This document shows positions 1 to 5,888 of a stretch of DNA of 5,901 nt, piece after piece (the first letter of the stretch is position 1; the number at the start of each line of letters is the position of its first letter). The notes under the pieces are model-generated. The model did not search any database, was not told the origin of the DNA, and saw only the letters and a list, made by a program, of their open reading frames with translations. The position numbers and the translations under genes were made by a program. Source of the stretch: CAYMTN01 sp964393335 (GTDB taxonomy: Bacteria > Chloroflexota > Anaerolineae > Aggregatilineales > Aggregatilineaceae). The stretch spans positions 1 to 5,901 of the forward strand of contig CAYMTN010000299.1 in the NCBI GenBank assembly GCA_964393335.1, written 5' to 3'.

Positions 1-1987
1 TCGACTTGGAGATCATGCCGTGCTCGATTGGCATGTCTTCGGGCATGTCGGCCCATTTCATGAAGTTTCTGACGCGATCCCCGCCGAAGCGGCGCATCAG
101 GTCGTCTTCCAGCGAGAGGTAAAAACGGCTCCCGCCAGGGTCACCCTGGCGGCCCGACCGCCCGCGCAACTGGTTGTCGATGCGGCGGGCTTCGTGGCGT
201 TCGGTGCCGAGCACGAACAGGCCGCCTTGCTCAAGGACTTTTTCGCGGTCCCTGGCGCACTCGGCTTTGGCTTCGGCCAGCACGTCGTTCCACTGCTCTT
301 TGGTGGCCTCGGTCACGTCGACGTTGTAGCGTTTGCGCAGTTTTTCGCGGGCCAGCCCGTCGGGGTTACCACCCAGCAAGATGTCGACACCGCGCCCGGC
401 CATGTTAGTCGCAATCGTGACGCCGCCGGGCCGCCCGGCCTGCGCGATGATCACGGCTTCGCGCTCGTGATACTTGGCGTTGAGCACGGCATGTGCGACC
501 TTCGCCCGCTCCAGCAGCGCGCTGAGGCGCTCGCTGGTTTCGATGGCGGCGGTACCGACCAGCACCGGCTGGCCGCGATCCTGCCGCTCTTTGATGTCGG
601 CTACAACGGCCTTCCACTTGGCTTTTTCGGACATGTAGACGAAGTCCTGCTTATCCTCGCGGATGATCGGCAGGTTGGTCGGGATCACGGTGACTTCCAG
701 GTTGTAGATTTCCTCGAACTCGCTGGCTTCGGTGTAGGCGGTGCCGGTCATGCCAGCCAGTTTTTCGTACATGCGGAAGTAGTTTTGAAACGTGATCGTC
801 GCCAGTGTCAGGTTCTCGCGGCGGACCTCGACGCCTTCTTTGGCCTCGATGGCCTGGTGCAGCCCTTCGGAGAAGCGCCGCCCGTGCATCATACGCCCGG
901 TGAACTCGTCCACGATGATCACCTGGCCGTTCATGACCACGTAATCTTTGTCAAGGTGGTAGACCACGTGGGCGCGCAGCGCGTTATCCAGGTAGGGCAG
1001 CATGTCGGCGTTTTCGGCGCTGTACAGGTTGTCCCCTTGCAGCACGCCGTCGCGCTCCAACAGGCGCTCCATTTTTTCGACGCCGGACTCGGTCAGGTAG
1101 ACGCTGCGCGTGCGCAGTTCTTCGACATAATCGCCGTCGGGGTTTTCTTCCTCGATGCTGTCCTGGCTGCTGGGCTTGAGGTGCTTCACCAGATGGGCGA
1201 ACAGAGTGTACAGGTCGGATGGCTGGTCGGCCTGCCCGCTGATGATCAACGGGGTACGCGCTTCGTCGATCAGGATGTTGTCCACCTCATCCACGATGGC
1301 GTAGTGGTGGCCGCGCTGGACGGTTTCGGCCAGCGTGCGCGCCATGTTGTCGCGCAGGTAATCGAACCCGAACTCGTTGTTGGTGCCATACGTGATGTCG
1401 GCGGCGTACGCTTCGCGCCGGTCAATCACTTCCAGCGATTGAAAACGGGCATCGTCGCTGGACCAGTCCGGGTTGAAGCGGAACGAATGCATCGTTTCGG
1501 TGTCGCCCCGGCTTTGAATGACCGCCGACGACAGCCCCAGGAAGTGATAGATGGGGCCCATCTGCTGCAGGCCGAACTTGGACAGGTAATCGTTGGGCGT
1601 GACCAGGTGCACGCCCTGGCCTTGCAGCGCGTTCAAATAGAGGGGCAGGGTCGCGCCCAGCGTTTTTCCTTCGCCGGTTTTCATCTCGGCGATCTTGCCC
1701 TGGTGCAGCACGATACCACCGATCAACTGCACGTCAAAGTGCCGCTGCCCGATGGTGCGAACTGCCGCTTCACGCACCAGCGCGAAGGCTTCCGGCAGGA
1801 TATCGTCTAACGTTTCGCCCTGGTCCAGCCGCGCCCGGAATTCATCGGTTTTGGCGCGCATGGCGTCGTCGCTGAGCTGCTTGATGGCTGGTTCCAGGGC
1901 ATTGATCTGCTCAACGATTTCACGGTGACGATTCAACTCACGTTCATTCGGGTCACCGAATACCGTTCGTGCGATTGACTTGAACAT
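1..1987 (-). CDS. secA: Protein translocase subunit SecA, N-terminal 662 residues (3' end cut by window edge)
   Basis: SecA is the ATPase motor that drives unfolded preproteins through the SecYEG channel; it cycles between cytoplasm and inner membrane face. Seen here: Walker A TGEGKT at residues 104-109 (same numbering as E. coli), TPNDYL shortly after, TYGTNNEFGFDYLRDNM just before the Walker B-type DEVD box at 233-236, followed by NILIDEARTP. Further on are GMTGTA around 412-416, TNMAGRGVD at 527-535, and GTERHEARRIDNQ plus the arginine-finger motif RGRAGRQGD ending at 616. The last visible residues, IEHGMISKS, fall in the helical scaffold; the wing, remainder of the scaffold and any zinc-binding tail lie beyond base 1. 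The DEVD box sits about 24 residues later than in E. coli because of an extra stretch around residues 160-189. ATG at 1987 is chosen because the protein begins MFKSIARTVFGDPNER, typical of SecA, and GAGGA lies 3 bases upstream (1995-1991). It appears to be transcribed from its own promoter. Identity is certain. Confidence 0.98.
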   Translation of the reverse strand, partial: MFKSIARTVFGDPNERELNRHREIVEQINALEPAIKQLSDDAMRAKTDEFRARLDQGETLDDILPEAFALVREAAVRTIGQRHFDVQLIGGIVLHQGKIAEMKTGEGKTLGATLPLYLNALQGQGVHLVTPNDYLSKFGLQQMGPIYHFLGLSSAVIQSRGDTETMHSFRFNPDWSSDDARFQSLEVIDRREAYAADITYGTNNEFGFDYLRDNMARTLAETVQRGHHYAIVDEVDNILIDEARTPLIISGQADQPSDLYTLFAHLVKHLKPSSQDSIEEENPDGDYVEELRTRSVYLTESGVEKMERLLERDGVLQGDNLYSAENADMLPYLDNALRAHVVYHLDKDYVVMNGQVIIVDEFTGRMMHGRRFSEGLHQAIEAKEGVEVRRENLTLATITFQNYFRMYEKLAGMTGTAYTEASEFEEIYNLEVTVIPTNLPIIREDKQDFVYMSEKAKWKAVVADIKERQDRGQPVLVGTAAIETSERLSALLERAKVAHAVLNAKYHEREAVIIAQAGRPGGVTIATNMAGRGVDILLGGNPDGLAREKLRKRYNVDVTEATKEQWNDVLAEAKAECARDREKVLEQGGLFVLGTERHEARRIDNQLRGRSGRQGDPGGSRFYLSLEDDLMRRFGGDRVRNFMKWADMPEDMPIEHGMISKS

Positions 1988-2000
1988 CTTTCCTCACAGT

Positions 2001-2035
2001 GGCAGAGCGAATCACATTACAGGCGGAACTCTGCC
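2001..2035 (-). promoter_or_regulatory. Inverted repeat in the secA leader
   Basis: GGCAGAG (2001-2007) and CTCTGCC (2029-2035) are perfectly complementary and would form a 7-bp stem with a 21-base loop. The stem ends about 5 bases before the secA ribosome binding site (1995-1991). There is no U-run, so it is not an intrinsic terminator. It could affect translation or mRNA stability; a regulatory role is inference. Confidence 0.35.
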
Positions 2036-2037
2036 TG

Positions 2038-2065
2038 ACTATACCAATACACGGTGGGACGTTAA
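2038..2065 (-). promoter_or_regulatory. Second, weaker promoter candidate for secA
   Basis: The minus strand reads TTAACG (2065-2060), 16 bases, then TATAGT (2043-2038). TG lies one base before the -10, giving TGGTATAGT. The -35 matches four of six consensus bases. It lies downstream of the better extended -10 at 2080-2088, so secA may have tandem starts, or one of the two may be inactive. Confidence 0.3.
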
Positions 2066-2079
2066 ATTCACTGGTCGAA

Positions 2080-2088
2080 ATTATAACA
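2080..2088 (-). promoter_or_regulatory. Extended -10 promoter candidate for secA
   Basis: Read on the minus strand this is TGTTATAAT, a perfect TATAAT preceded by the extended TGn element. No good -35 is visible 16-18 bases upstream, which is tolerable for extended -10 promoters. Transcription would start near 2073 and give a leader of about 85 bases. Inferred from sequence only. Confidence 0.5.
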
Positions 2089-2121
2089 TATTCCGTCCCC
2101 CACCGGATAGCGTTGGGGCGG

Positions 2122-2595
2122 TCAGGCCAGCGCCAGCACCGAGGCGCACGCCAGCGTCACGGCCAGCACCGCGAACAGCACCAGGATCACCAGGATCAGG
2201 ATTTGCCAGAACGGGATATCCTGCCGCGACGCGGCGGATCGCTCGCGTTTGGGTTTGGGCGGGGCAGGTGTGCCCCAATATTCAGCGTACTCGCCGCGCC
2301 TGGCCCGGTCGCGGTGATAACTGGGGCTGCGGGTGTAGCGGCGCGGGTCATCGCGGTGCGGGCGCGGCAAGGCGGCGTTGTCGTCGTCCGGCGCATCATG
2401 GTCCACGCCGTAGCGGTCGCGGTCTTCCCACACGTACCCGGCGGCGAGGTCCTCGACGCTCAGGCCGTCGGCGTCGCGCGCGTCTTCACTGGCGGCGGCC
2501 CAGGCGTCGTCTTCTTCGCTTTCGTGCCGGTAATCACGCCTGCGGCGGCGCGGCGGCGGCCCGTCATACGGTTCGCCGGGATCGTAGGTGCTCAT
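2122..2595 (-). CDS. Hypothetical acidic/arginine-rich protein with a single C-terminal membrane helix
   Basis: This 157-residue protein matches no family that I recognise. Residues 1-127 are hydrophilic and low in complexity: RRRRR at 16-20, clusters of Asp/Glu (ESEEDD 25-30, DAPDDD 67-72), and many Tyr, Pro and Arg, suggesting a disordered cytoplasmic region. Residues about 128-154 (starting IPFWQILILVILVLF) form one strong hydrophobic helix reaching almost to the C terminus, with Cys150 inside it. This is the layout of a tail-anchored or C-terminally anchored membrane protein. The basic stretch KPKRER just before the helix favours the N-terminal part being cytoplasmic. ATG at 2595 is preferred, with a weak GGA 7 bases upstream. 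The frame stays open to 2664, but the extra residues (MSHLLAGWCTLRG...) differ in composition and look untranslated. It lies 134 bp upstream of secA on the same strand; a functional link is unproven. Possible overlapping plus-strand frames look like shadows. Confidence 0.72.
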   Translation of the reverse strand: MSTYDPGEPYDGPPPRRRRRDYRHESEEDDAWAAASEDARDADGLSVEDLAAGYVWEDRDRYGVDHDAPDDDNAALPRPHRDDPRRYTRSPSYHRDRARRGEYAEYWGTPAPPKPKRERSAASRQDIPFWQILILVILVLFAVLAVTLACASVLALA

Positions 2596-2756
2596 GATAA
2601 GGTCCGGTTCCTGCTCAGCTAACCTGCCCCGTAGTGTACACCAGCCAGCCAGCAGATGCGACACCGTTTGCCAGCCAGATACGTGCCGGTCACGAGTTGG
2701 TGCGGGGTAGACCGAGTACTTTTATACTATTTTTTCGATTTTTTTAATAGATTTAA

Positions 2757-2785
2757 TTGTTATTCAAAAAGGAATGATACATGAT
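2757..2785 (+). promoter_or_regulatory. Promoter candidate for the secreted-protein gene
   Basis: TTGTTA (2757-2762) and CATGAT (2780-2785) are separated by 17 bases, and each matches four of six consensus bases. They sit at the downstream end of the AT-rich block. Transcription would begin near 2792, about 65 bases before the start codon and at the edge of the leader hairpin. Moderate to weak evidence. Confidence 0.35.
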
Positions 2786-2792
2786 CTGGACA

Positions 2793-2822
2793 TGTTAGAA
2801 CAGGTCCGTGCCTGTTCTGGCA
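2793..2822 (+). promoter_or_regulatory. Leader hairpin / palindromic operator candidate
   Basis: AGAACAGG (2797-2804) and CCTGTTCT (2811-2818) form a perfect 8-bp inverted repeat around a 6-base loop TCCGTG. As RNA the stem can extend outward to 2793-2822, giving 12 pairs including two G-U. It is followed by no U-run, so it is not a terminator. It may be a repressor operator near the transcription start or a 5' mRNA structure. Its half-site spacing does not match the GAAC-N4-GTTC LexA box of Gram-positive bacteria. Confidence 0.4.
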
Positions 2823-2855
2823 GCCTATGCAGGGTTAACAAGGGAGCCAAAAATC

Positions 2856-3548
2856 ATGTTCAAACAAGCAAAACGTCGTTCTGTACTGGGCGTACTGGCG
2901 CTGGCACTGGTGTTCAGCCTGGTGGGGTCGTTGGGGACGGCGATGGCCGCGACCCCCGACAATCCCGATATCACCGTTAACAACTGCACGATCACGATTC
3001 GGTTTACGGCGGGAGGCGAGGCGATCCCGGAGGGCCAGGCGATGGCGGCTGCGGACCCGACTTATCGCGTGTACATCTATGATGATTTTGTCATCGTCTA
3101 CGACGAGACGCAGTCAGCGCAGCCCGGCGACCTGCTGACCTTCCAGCACACGTTTGCATCCATTGGTCAGGTCGTCCCAGGCATTGGCATCTACATCGAA
3201 GAGAACGGCCAACTGGTATACGTGGCCGACCCGTATGACTTCGACTGCACGCCGGGTGCAGCGGCCCCCGCGCCGGGCTGCGACGTGGAAGTGAACATCC
3301 CGGCGGGGTCGGTGGTCGGGTCGTTCGTGTCGGACGCGGCGCTGTATTACGCGCCCGGCCAGTTGGTCGAACCGGCAACCTCGATTTCGGCGGGCAACAC
3401 CGCCTGGGTGATCGGCCAGGATGCGAGCGGGCAGTACGACAAGATTCTGTGGGTGTGCCAGTTCTTGTGGGTCGAAAAACCCACGATGGGTCCGGACTAT
3501 GATAATGTGTGGAACGGCACGTCGCTGCCGACCGGCGTCGTGAGCTAA
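2856..3548 (+). CDS. Secreted four-cysteine protein with C-terminal SH3-like module
   Basis: This 230-residue protein is predicted to be exported. The N terminus has KQAKRR, then a hydrophobic core (LGVLALALVFSLVGSLG) and an AMA|ATP signal peptidase I site after residue 31, with no lipobox. The mature protein has two parts separated by a Pro/Ala linker (TPGAAAPAPG, 132-141). Residues about 35-131 are beta-rich and may form an Ig-like sandwich (NNCTITIRF, YRVYIYDDFVIVYD, IGIYIEENGQLVYV). Residues about 142-230 resemble the bacterial SH3-like modules of cell-envelope proteins (ALYYAPG, ISAGNTAWVIGQD, ILWVCQFLWVEK, final VWNGTSLPTGVV). Cysteines 44, 131, 142 and 201 could pair within each half (44-131, 142-201). 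ATG at 2856 is chosen because AGGGAG lies 9 bases upstream (2841-2846) and a signal peptide follows directly; an in-frame GTG at 2808 would bury the signal. The gene is monocistronic with its own terminator. Ligand and role are unknown; the domain assignment is by pattern only. Confidence 0.85.
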   Translation: MFKQAKRRSVLGVLALALVFSLVGSLGTAMAATPDNPDITVNNCTITIRFTAGGEAIPEGQAMAAADPTYRVYIYDDFVIVYDETQSAQPGDLLTFQHTFASIGQVVPGIGIYIEENGQLVYVADPYDFDCTPGAAAPAPGCDVEVNIPAGSVVGSFVSDAALYYAPGQLVEPATSISAGNTAWVIGQDASGQYDKILWVCQFLWVEKPTMGPDYDNVWNGTSLPTGVVS

Positions 3549-3590
3549 CGCGCGTCGCAAGCGAACGCGCGCCGCAAGCGGACGCGCAGC
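3548..3590. repeat. Imperfect 17-bp tandem repeat after the secreted-protein gene
   Basis: Unit 1 (3548-3564) reads ACGCGCGTCGCAAGCGA, unit 2 (3565-3581) ACGCGCGCCGCAAGCGG, differing at two positions. A partial third unit, ACGCGCAGCG, runs to about 3591. The array begins on the last base of the stop codon and lies between the gene and its terminator. No function is evident. Confidence 0.6.
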
Positions 3591-3619
3591 GTCGTAACCG
3601 GCGAGGAAACGGCGAACCG

Positions 3620-3655
3620 ACGGGATGCCTGGATACACCGGGCGTCCCGTTTTTT
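3620..3655 (+). terminator. Strong rho-independent terminator of the secreted-protein gene
   Basis: ACGGGATGCCTGG (3620-3632) pairs with CCGGGCGTCCCGT (3638-3650) around the loop ATACA. The stem has 13 pairs including two G-U pairs, and a run of six T's at 3650-3655 completes it. It ends the plus-strand transcript 72 bases after the stop codon. Read from the other strand the hairpin lacks a U-run, so it probably does not terminate meaB efficiently. Confidence 0.9.
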
Positions 3656-3667
3656 GCGTGTGGGGCG

Positions 3668-3685
3668 GGCGCAGCCTTATGCGCC
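3668..3685 (-). other. Short hairpin enclosing the meaB stop codon
   Basis: GGCGCA and TGCGCC form a 6-bp stem with a 6-base loop, and the meaB TAA stop (3679-3677) lies in the loop. No U-run follows on the minus strand, so an intrinsic terminator for the meaB transcript is not supported. It may simply stabilise the 3' end or be chance in GC-rich DNA. Confidence 0.3.
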
Positions 3686-4705
3686 GTCGATTAACTGCTG
3701 GACGGCGCTGCCGGGGTCGAGCTCGCGTGCGACCAGGCGGCGGACCACGTCGCGCAGCGCGGCGGGCGTCTGCCGCTCGATCAGGCGGTTGAGCAGCGTT
3801 TCCCGCAGCCGCTCGATCAACTCGGCCTCGACGCGCTGCTGCTCGCGGTCCGCCAGAATGCCGGACTCGTTCAGGTGGGCGCGGTGCTGGTCGATGGCAT
3901 CCGCCAGCGCGTCGAGTCCCTGGAACTCGGTGGCGACGGTTTGCAGGATCGGCACGCTCCAAAAATCGTAGTCCGGCGCGGCAGGCGGCGCGCCAGGCGG
4001 CGCGACGACGTCGCGCAGCAATGCGTGATGGCCGGTCGCGCGGAAGCGGTGGCCCATTTCCAGCATGGCGCGCAGGGCGCGGACCGTGTTCTGTATGCCG
4101 GGGCGATCTGCCTTGTTGACGACGAGAATGTCGGCGATCTCCAGAATCCCGGCGTTGATGGCCTGCACGTCGTCGCCCAGGCCCGGCGCATCGACGACGA
4201 TGGTCGTGTAGGCTGTGCGGGCGATGTCCACTTCGCTCTGGCCCGCGCCGACCGTTTCGATCAGCACCATGTCAAACCCGGCGGCGTCCATGACGCGCAC
4301 CACGTCGCCGGTGGTACTGGCCAGCCCGCCCAGGTTGCCCCGATTGGCCATGCTGCGAATGAATACGCCCCGGTCCCCGGCCAGGTCGATCATCCGAATC
4401 CGGTCGCCCAACACAGCCCCGCCGCTGAACGGACTGGTCGGATCGACGGCGACAATGCCGACGCTGTGGTCGCGCGCGCGCAGCGTGCGGGCGAGCGCAT
4501 TCACCAGCGTCGATTTGCCGGTGCCCGGCGCGCCGGTGACGCCCACCAGGTACGCGCGCCCGGTGTGCGGGTAGAGCAGGGCGAGCGCGTCACGGGCGAT
4601 AGGCGTCCGGTTTTCGACGTGCGTGATCAGGCGGGCCAGCGCGCGGCGGCTGCCAGCCAGCACGTCATCGACGAGCGTTTGGGCGGATTGATCGGGCATT
4701 GTCAC
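3677..4705 (-). CDS. meaB: Methylmalonyl-CoA mutase-associated GTPase MeaB (G3E family)
   Basis: MeaB is a cytoplasmic P-loop GTPase that chaperones B12-dependent acyl-CoA mutases, gating adenosylcobalamin loading and protecting or reactivating the enzyme. The 342 residues match the usual family length. Seen: Walker A GAPGTGKS at 58-65; the switch segment VDPTSPFSGGAVLGDRIRM at 87-105; the SMANRGNLGGLA motif around 118-129; the Walker B and switch II segment MVLIETVGAGQSEVDIA at 146-162; DAPGLGDDVQAINAGILEIAD at 172-192; and guanine-specificity NKAD at 197-200. A helical C-terminal arm from about 265 onward fits the dimerisation region. The start is GTG at 4705: its ribosome binding site GGAG (4719-4716) is 10 bases away, whereas the alternative ATG at 4699 would be 16 bases away. 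It follows the B12-binding subunit gene with a 7-base gap and its ribosome binding site lies inside that gene's last codons, so the two are almost certainly co-transcribed and translationally coupled. Confidence 0.95.
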   Translation of the reverse strand: MTMPDQSAQTLVDDVLAGSRRALARLITHVENRTPIARDALALLYPHTGRAYLVGVTGAPGTGKSTLVNALARTLRARDHSVGIVAVDPTSPFSGGAVLGDRIRMIDLAGDRGVFIRSMANRGNLGGLASTTGDVVRVMDAAGFDMVLIETVGAGQSEVDIARTAYTTIVVDAPGLGDDVQAINAGILEIADILVVNKADRPGIQNTVRALRAMLEMGHRFRATGHHALLRDVVAPPGAPPAAPDYDFWSVPILQTVATEFQGLDALADAIDQHRAHLNESGILADREQQRVEAELIERLRETLLNRLIERQTPAALRDVVRRLVARELDPGSAVQQLIDGA

Positions 4706-4712
4706 GCGGCGG

Positions 4713-5120
<408 letters not shown>

Positions 5121-5181
5121 TGGGTTGGCTCCATGCGCTTAATCGGTTGTTGGTGATTGGTATCTATCCGGAAATTTCGCC

Positions 5182-5201
5182 GGGCGCGGCAAGCAGCGCC
5201 C
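5182..5201. repeat. GC inverted repeat resembling a dispersed intergenic element
   Basis: GGGCGC (5182-5187) and GCGCCC (5196-5201) flank an 8-base centre and are followed by CCTACAAA. On the minus strand this reads TTTGTAGGGGCGCTGCTTG and onward. Short elements of the style GTAGGGGCG...CGCCC recur in intergenic regions of some bacterial genomes, so this may be a decayed copy. That link is from memory of the pattern and not tested. Confidence 0.3.
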
Positions 5202-5289
5202 CTACAAAACCATGCGGCTATCTCTGATTGACTCATCCATCACGATCTGCTATTGGTATAACCATTTTCCGCTGCGGACGTTGCGGACC

Positions 5290-5307
5290 CGCGCGTCGAT
5301 ACGCGCG
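5290..5307. promoter_or_regulatory. Inverted repeat next to a minus-strand -10 (operator or hairpin candidate)
   Basis: CGCGCGT (5290-5296), CGAT, ACGCGCG (5301-5307) form a perfect 7-bp inverted repeat. Its right edge touches the minus-strand TATAAT at 5313-5308, so it covers the expected transcription start for the mutase pair. It may be an operator, a 5' hairpin, or a chance palindrome in CG-rich sequence. Confidence 0.35.
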
Positions 5308-5316
5308 ATTATACCG
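5308..5316 (-). promoter_or_regulatory. Minus-strand -10 candidate for the mutase subunit-meaB operon
   Basis: The minus strand reads CGGTATAAT, a perfect TATAAT at 5313-5308. No convincing -35 lies 16-18 bases upstream (5331-5336 reads TACACG). Use of this promoter would give a leader of about 180 bases before the ATG at 5120. Confidence 0.35.
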
Positions 5317-5357
5317 GAAACCGCGCGCGGCGTGTATGGTGGCGGCAGCGTGACGGG

Positions 5358-5366
5358 CGGTATAAT
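5358..5366 (+). promoter_or_regulatory. Plus-strand -10 candidate for the AT-rich gene
   Basis: CGGTATAAT here contains a perfect TATAAT at 5361-5366 pointing at the gene starting at 5435; the -35 region is poor (GGTGGC). It is the mirror image of 5308-5316. An alternative downstream pair is TTGTGG (5369-5374) and TATGAT (5393-5398) with an 18-base spacer. Confidence 0.4.
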
Positions 5367-5434
5367 GATTGTGGCAGGTGTGGCGCTTGTTATATGATGG
5401 GTAGGGTTTGCAGTGTTTTGTAAAGAGGTGAAAC

Positions 5435-5884
5435 ATGAGTGATGCCATCTTTGGCGCATTAATTGGTGGTGCAATAGCTCTTGCAGTAAACATGGTAGCA
5501 GGTGTCATTATGCTACGACAGGCAGAGAAAAATGATAGGTTAGAGCGTATAAAACTTAAGTTGGAGTGGAAAAAGTATCGGGTCGATTATTTAATGTCAC
5601 AACTGAAGAGAGCGCAGGAGCTGTATAGTGCAGCAAAGAATGCAATGGAAGTCTCCAACGAGGATGAGGCTTCAGCAAAACTGAATGAATTATTTATATT
5701 GTTTGCCGGCATTGGGGATAGTGAAGTACAACTGGCTATTCTCAAATTTTCGGTAGAAAAAGATAAGGACCAAGAGGTGCCTGAGGTTGATGGCAAACAG
5801 GCCGCGTGGCGGTATTTGGAGCTTTATTACCCTGTGGTAATGGCATTGGGTGACGTCGTTGGAAAAGAGATGCGTGATTTGTAG
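5435..5884 (+). CDS. Hypothetical membrane-anchored charged helical protein, AT-rich gene
   Basis: This 149-residue protein belongs to no family I can name. Residues about 5-27 (IFGALIGGAIALAVNMVAGVIML) form one glycine/alanine-rich membrane helix. It is followed at once by a highly charged helical stretch, about 28-70 (RQAEKNDRLERIKLKLEWKK...), that may be a short coiled coil. The charge distribution suggests the N terminus outside and the long C-terminal part in the cytoplasm. Residues 71-149 look helical and end with an aromatic patch (WRYLELYY, 125-132). There are no cysteines and no catalytic motif is visible. ATG at 5435 has a very good ribosome binding site, AGAGGTGA at 5424-5431. Base use differs sharply from the neighbours: two 60-base lines inside the gene count 26/60 and 22/60 G+C, against 44/60 in the mutase subunit gene. 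This suggests horizontal acquisition. A downstream partner gene begins just past the window. The general layout resembles small membrane components of accessory or defence operons, but that is speculation. Confidence 0.85.
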   Translation: MSDAIFGALIGGAIALAVNMVAGVIMLRQAEKNDRLERIKLKLEWKKYRVDYLMSQLKRAQELYSAAKNAMEVSNEDEASAKLNELFILFAGIGDSEVQLAILKFSVEKDKDQEVPEVDGKQAAWRYLELYYPVVMALGDVVGKEMRDL

Positions 5885-5888
5885 AGAG

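Larger units (their letters stand above)
2596..2855. other. Divergent intergenic region with an AT-rich core
   Basis: These 260 bases separate the minus-strand anchored-protein gene from the plus-strand secreted-protein gene. The core at about 2716-2775 is very AT-rich with T-runs, which suits promoters on both strands. On the minus strand TATAAA lies at 2726-2721, and TACACT at 2638-2633 is another possible -10; neither has a convincing -35. Near 2641-2680 there are short direct repeats of CCAG, with GCCAGCCAG at 2644-2652 and again at 2670-2678. No convincing gene is present. Confidence 0.5.
5121..5434. other. Intergenic region between the mutase pair and the AT-rich gene
   Basis: About 310 bases with divergent genes on either side and no convincing gene of their own. 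Besides the promoter elements, hairpin and repeat listed separately, the plus strand has an extended -10-like TGGTATAAC at 5254-5262. TTGACT at 5228-5233 precedes it, but the 23-base spacing is too long for a normal pair. I looked for a cobalamin riboswitch upstream of the mutase subunit gene and found no recognisable B12 box. Confidence 0.5.

Noticed and set aside
20..1810. 596-codon open frame on the plus strand opposite secA
   Set aside because: The minus strand encodes unmistakable SecA motifs throughout. The antisense frame has no recognisable domain and is an expected by-product of GC-rich codon use.
1980..2622. Two overlapping plus-strand open frames of about 205 codons across the small anchored-protein gene
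   Set aside because: One is extremely Arg/Pro/Ala-rich and both lack a good ribosome binding site. The minus-strand frame has coherent structure, a charged region then a clear membrane helix. I cannot fully exclude them.
2797..2818. LexA/SOS box
   Set aside because: The arms contain GAAC and GTTC, but the 12-base separation does not match the Gram-positive GAAC-N4-GTTC box, and the E. coli CTGT-N8-ACAG order is not present.
2774..2980. 68-codon plus-strand frame starting at ATG 2774
   Set aside because: Its GGA is directly adjacent to the ATG, too close to act, and it runs out of frame into the signal-peptide coding region of the secreted protein.
3114..3962. 282-codon minus-strand frame spanning the secreted gene, its terminator and the end of meaB
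   Set aside because: It is Arg-rich without recognisable motifs, crosses a strong terminator and overlaps two better supported genes.
5182..5201. CRISPR repeat or intrinsic terminator
   Set aside because: There is only a single short inverted repeat without copies or spacers nearby, and no U-run on the relevant strand.
5121..5300. Cobalamin riboswitch upstream of the B12-binding subunit gene
   Set aside because: The gene content makes it plausible, but no B12-box-like sequence or multi-stem layout was found in the leader.
5233..5508. Minus-strand frames of 74-91 codons in the right intergenic region
   Set aside because: They overlap the start of the well-supported AT-rich gene and the promoter region, have odd composition, and show no ribosome binding site.
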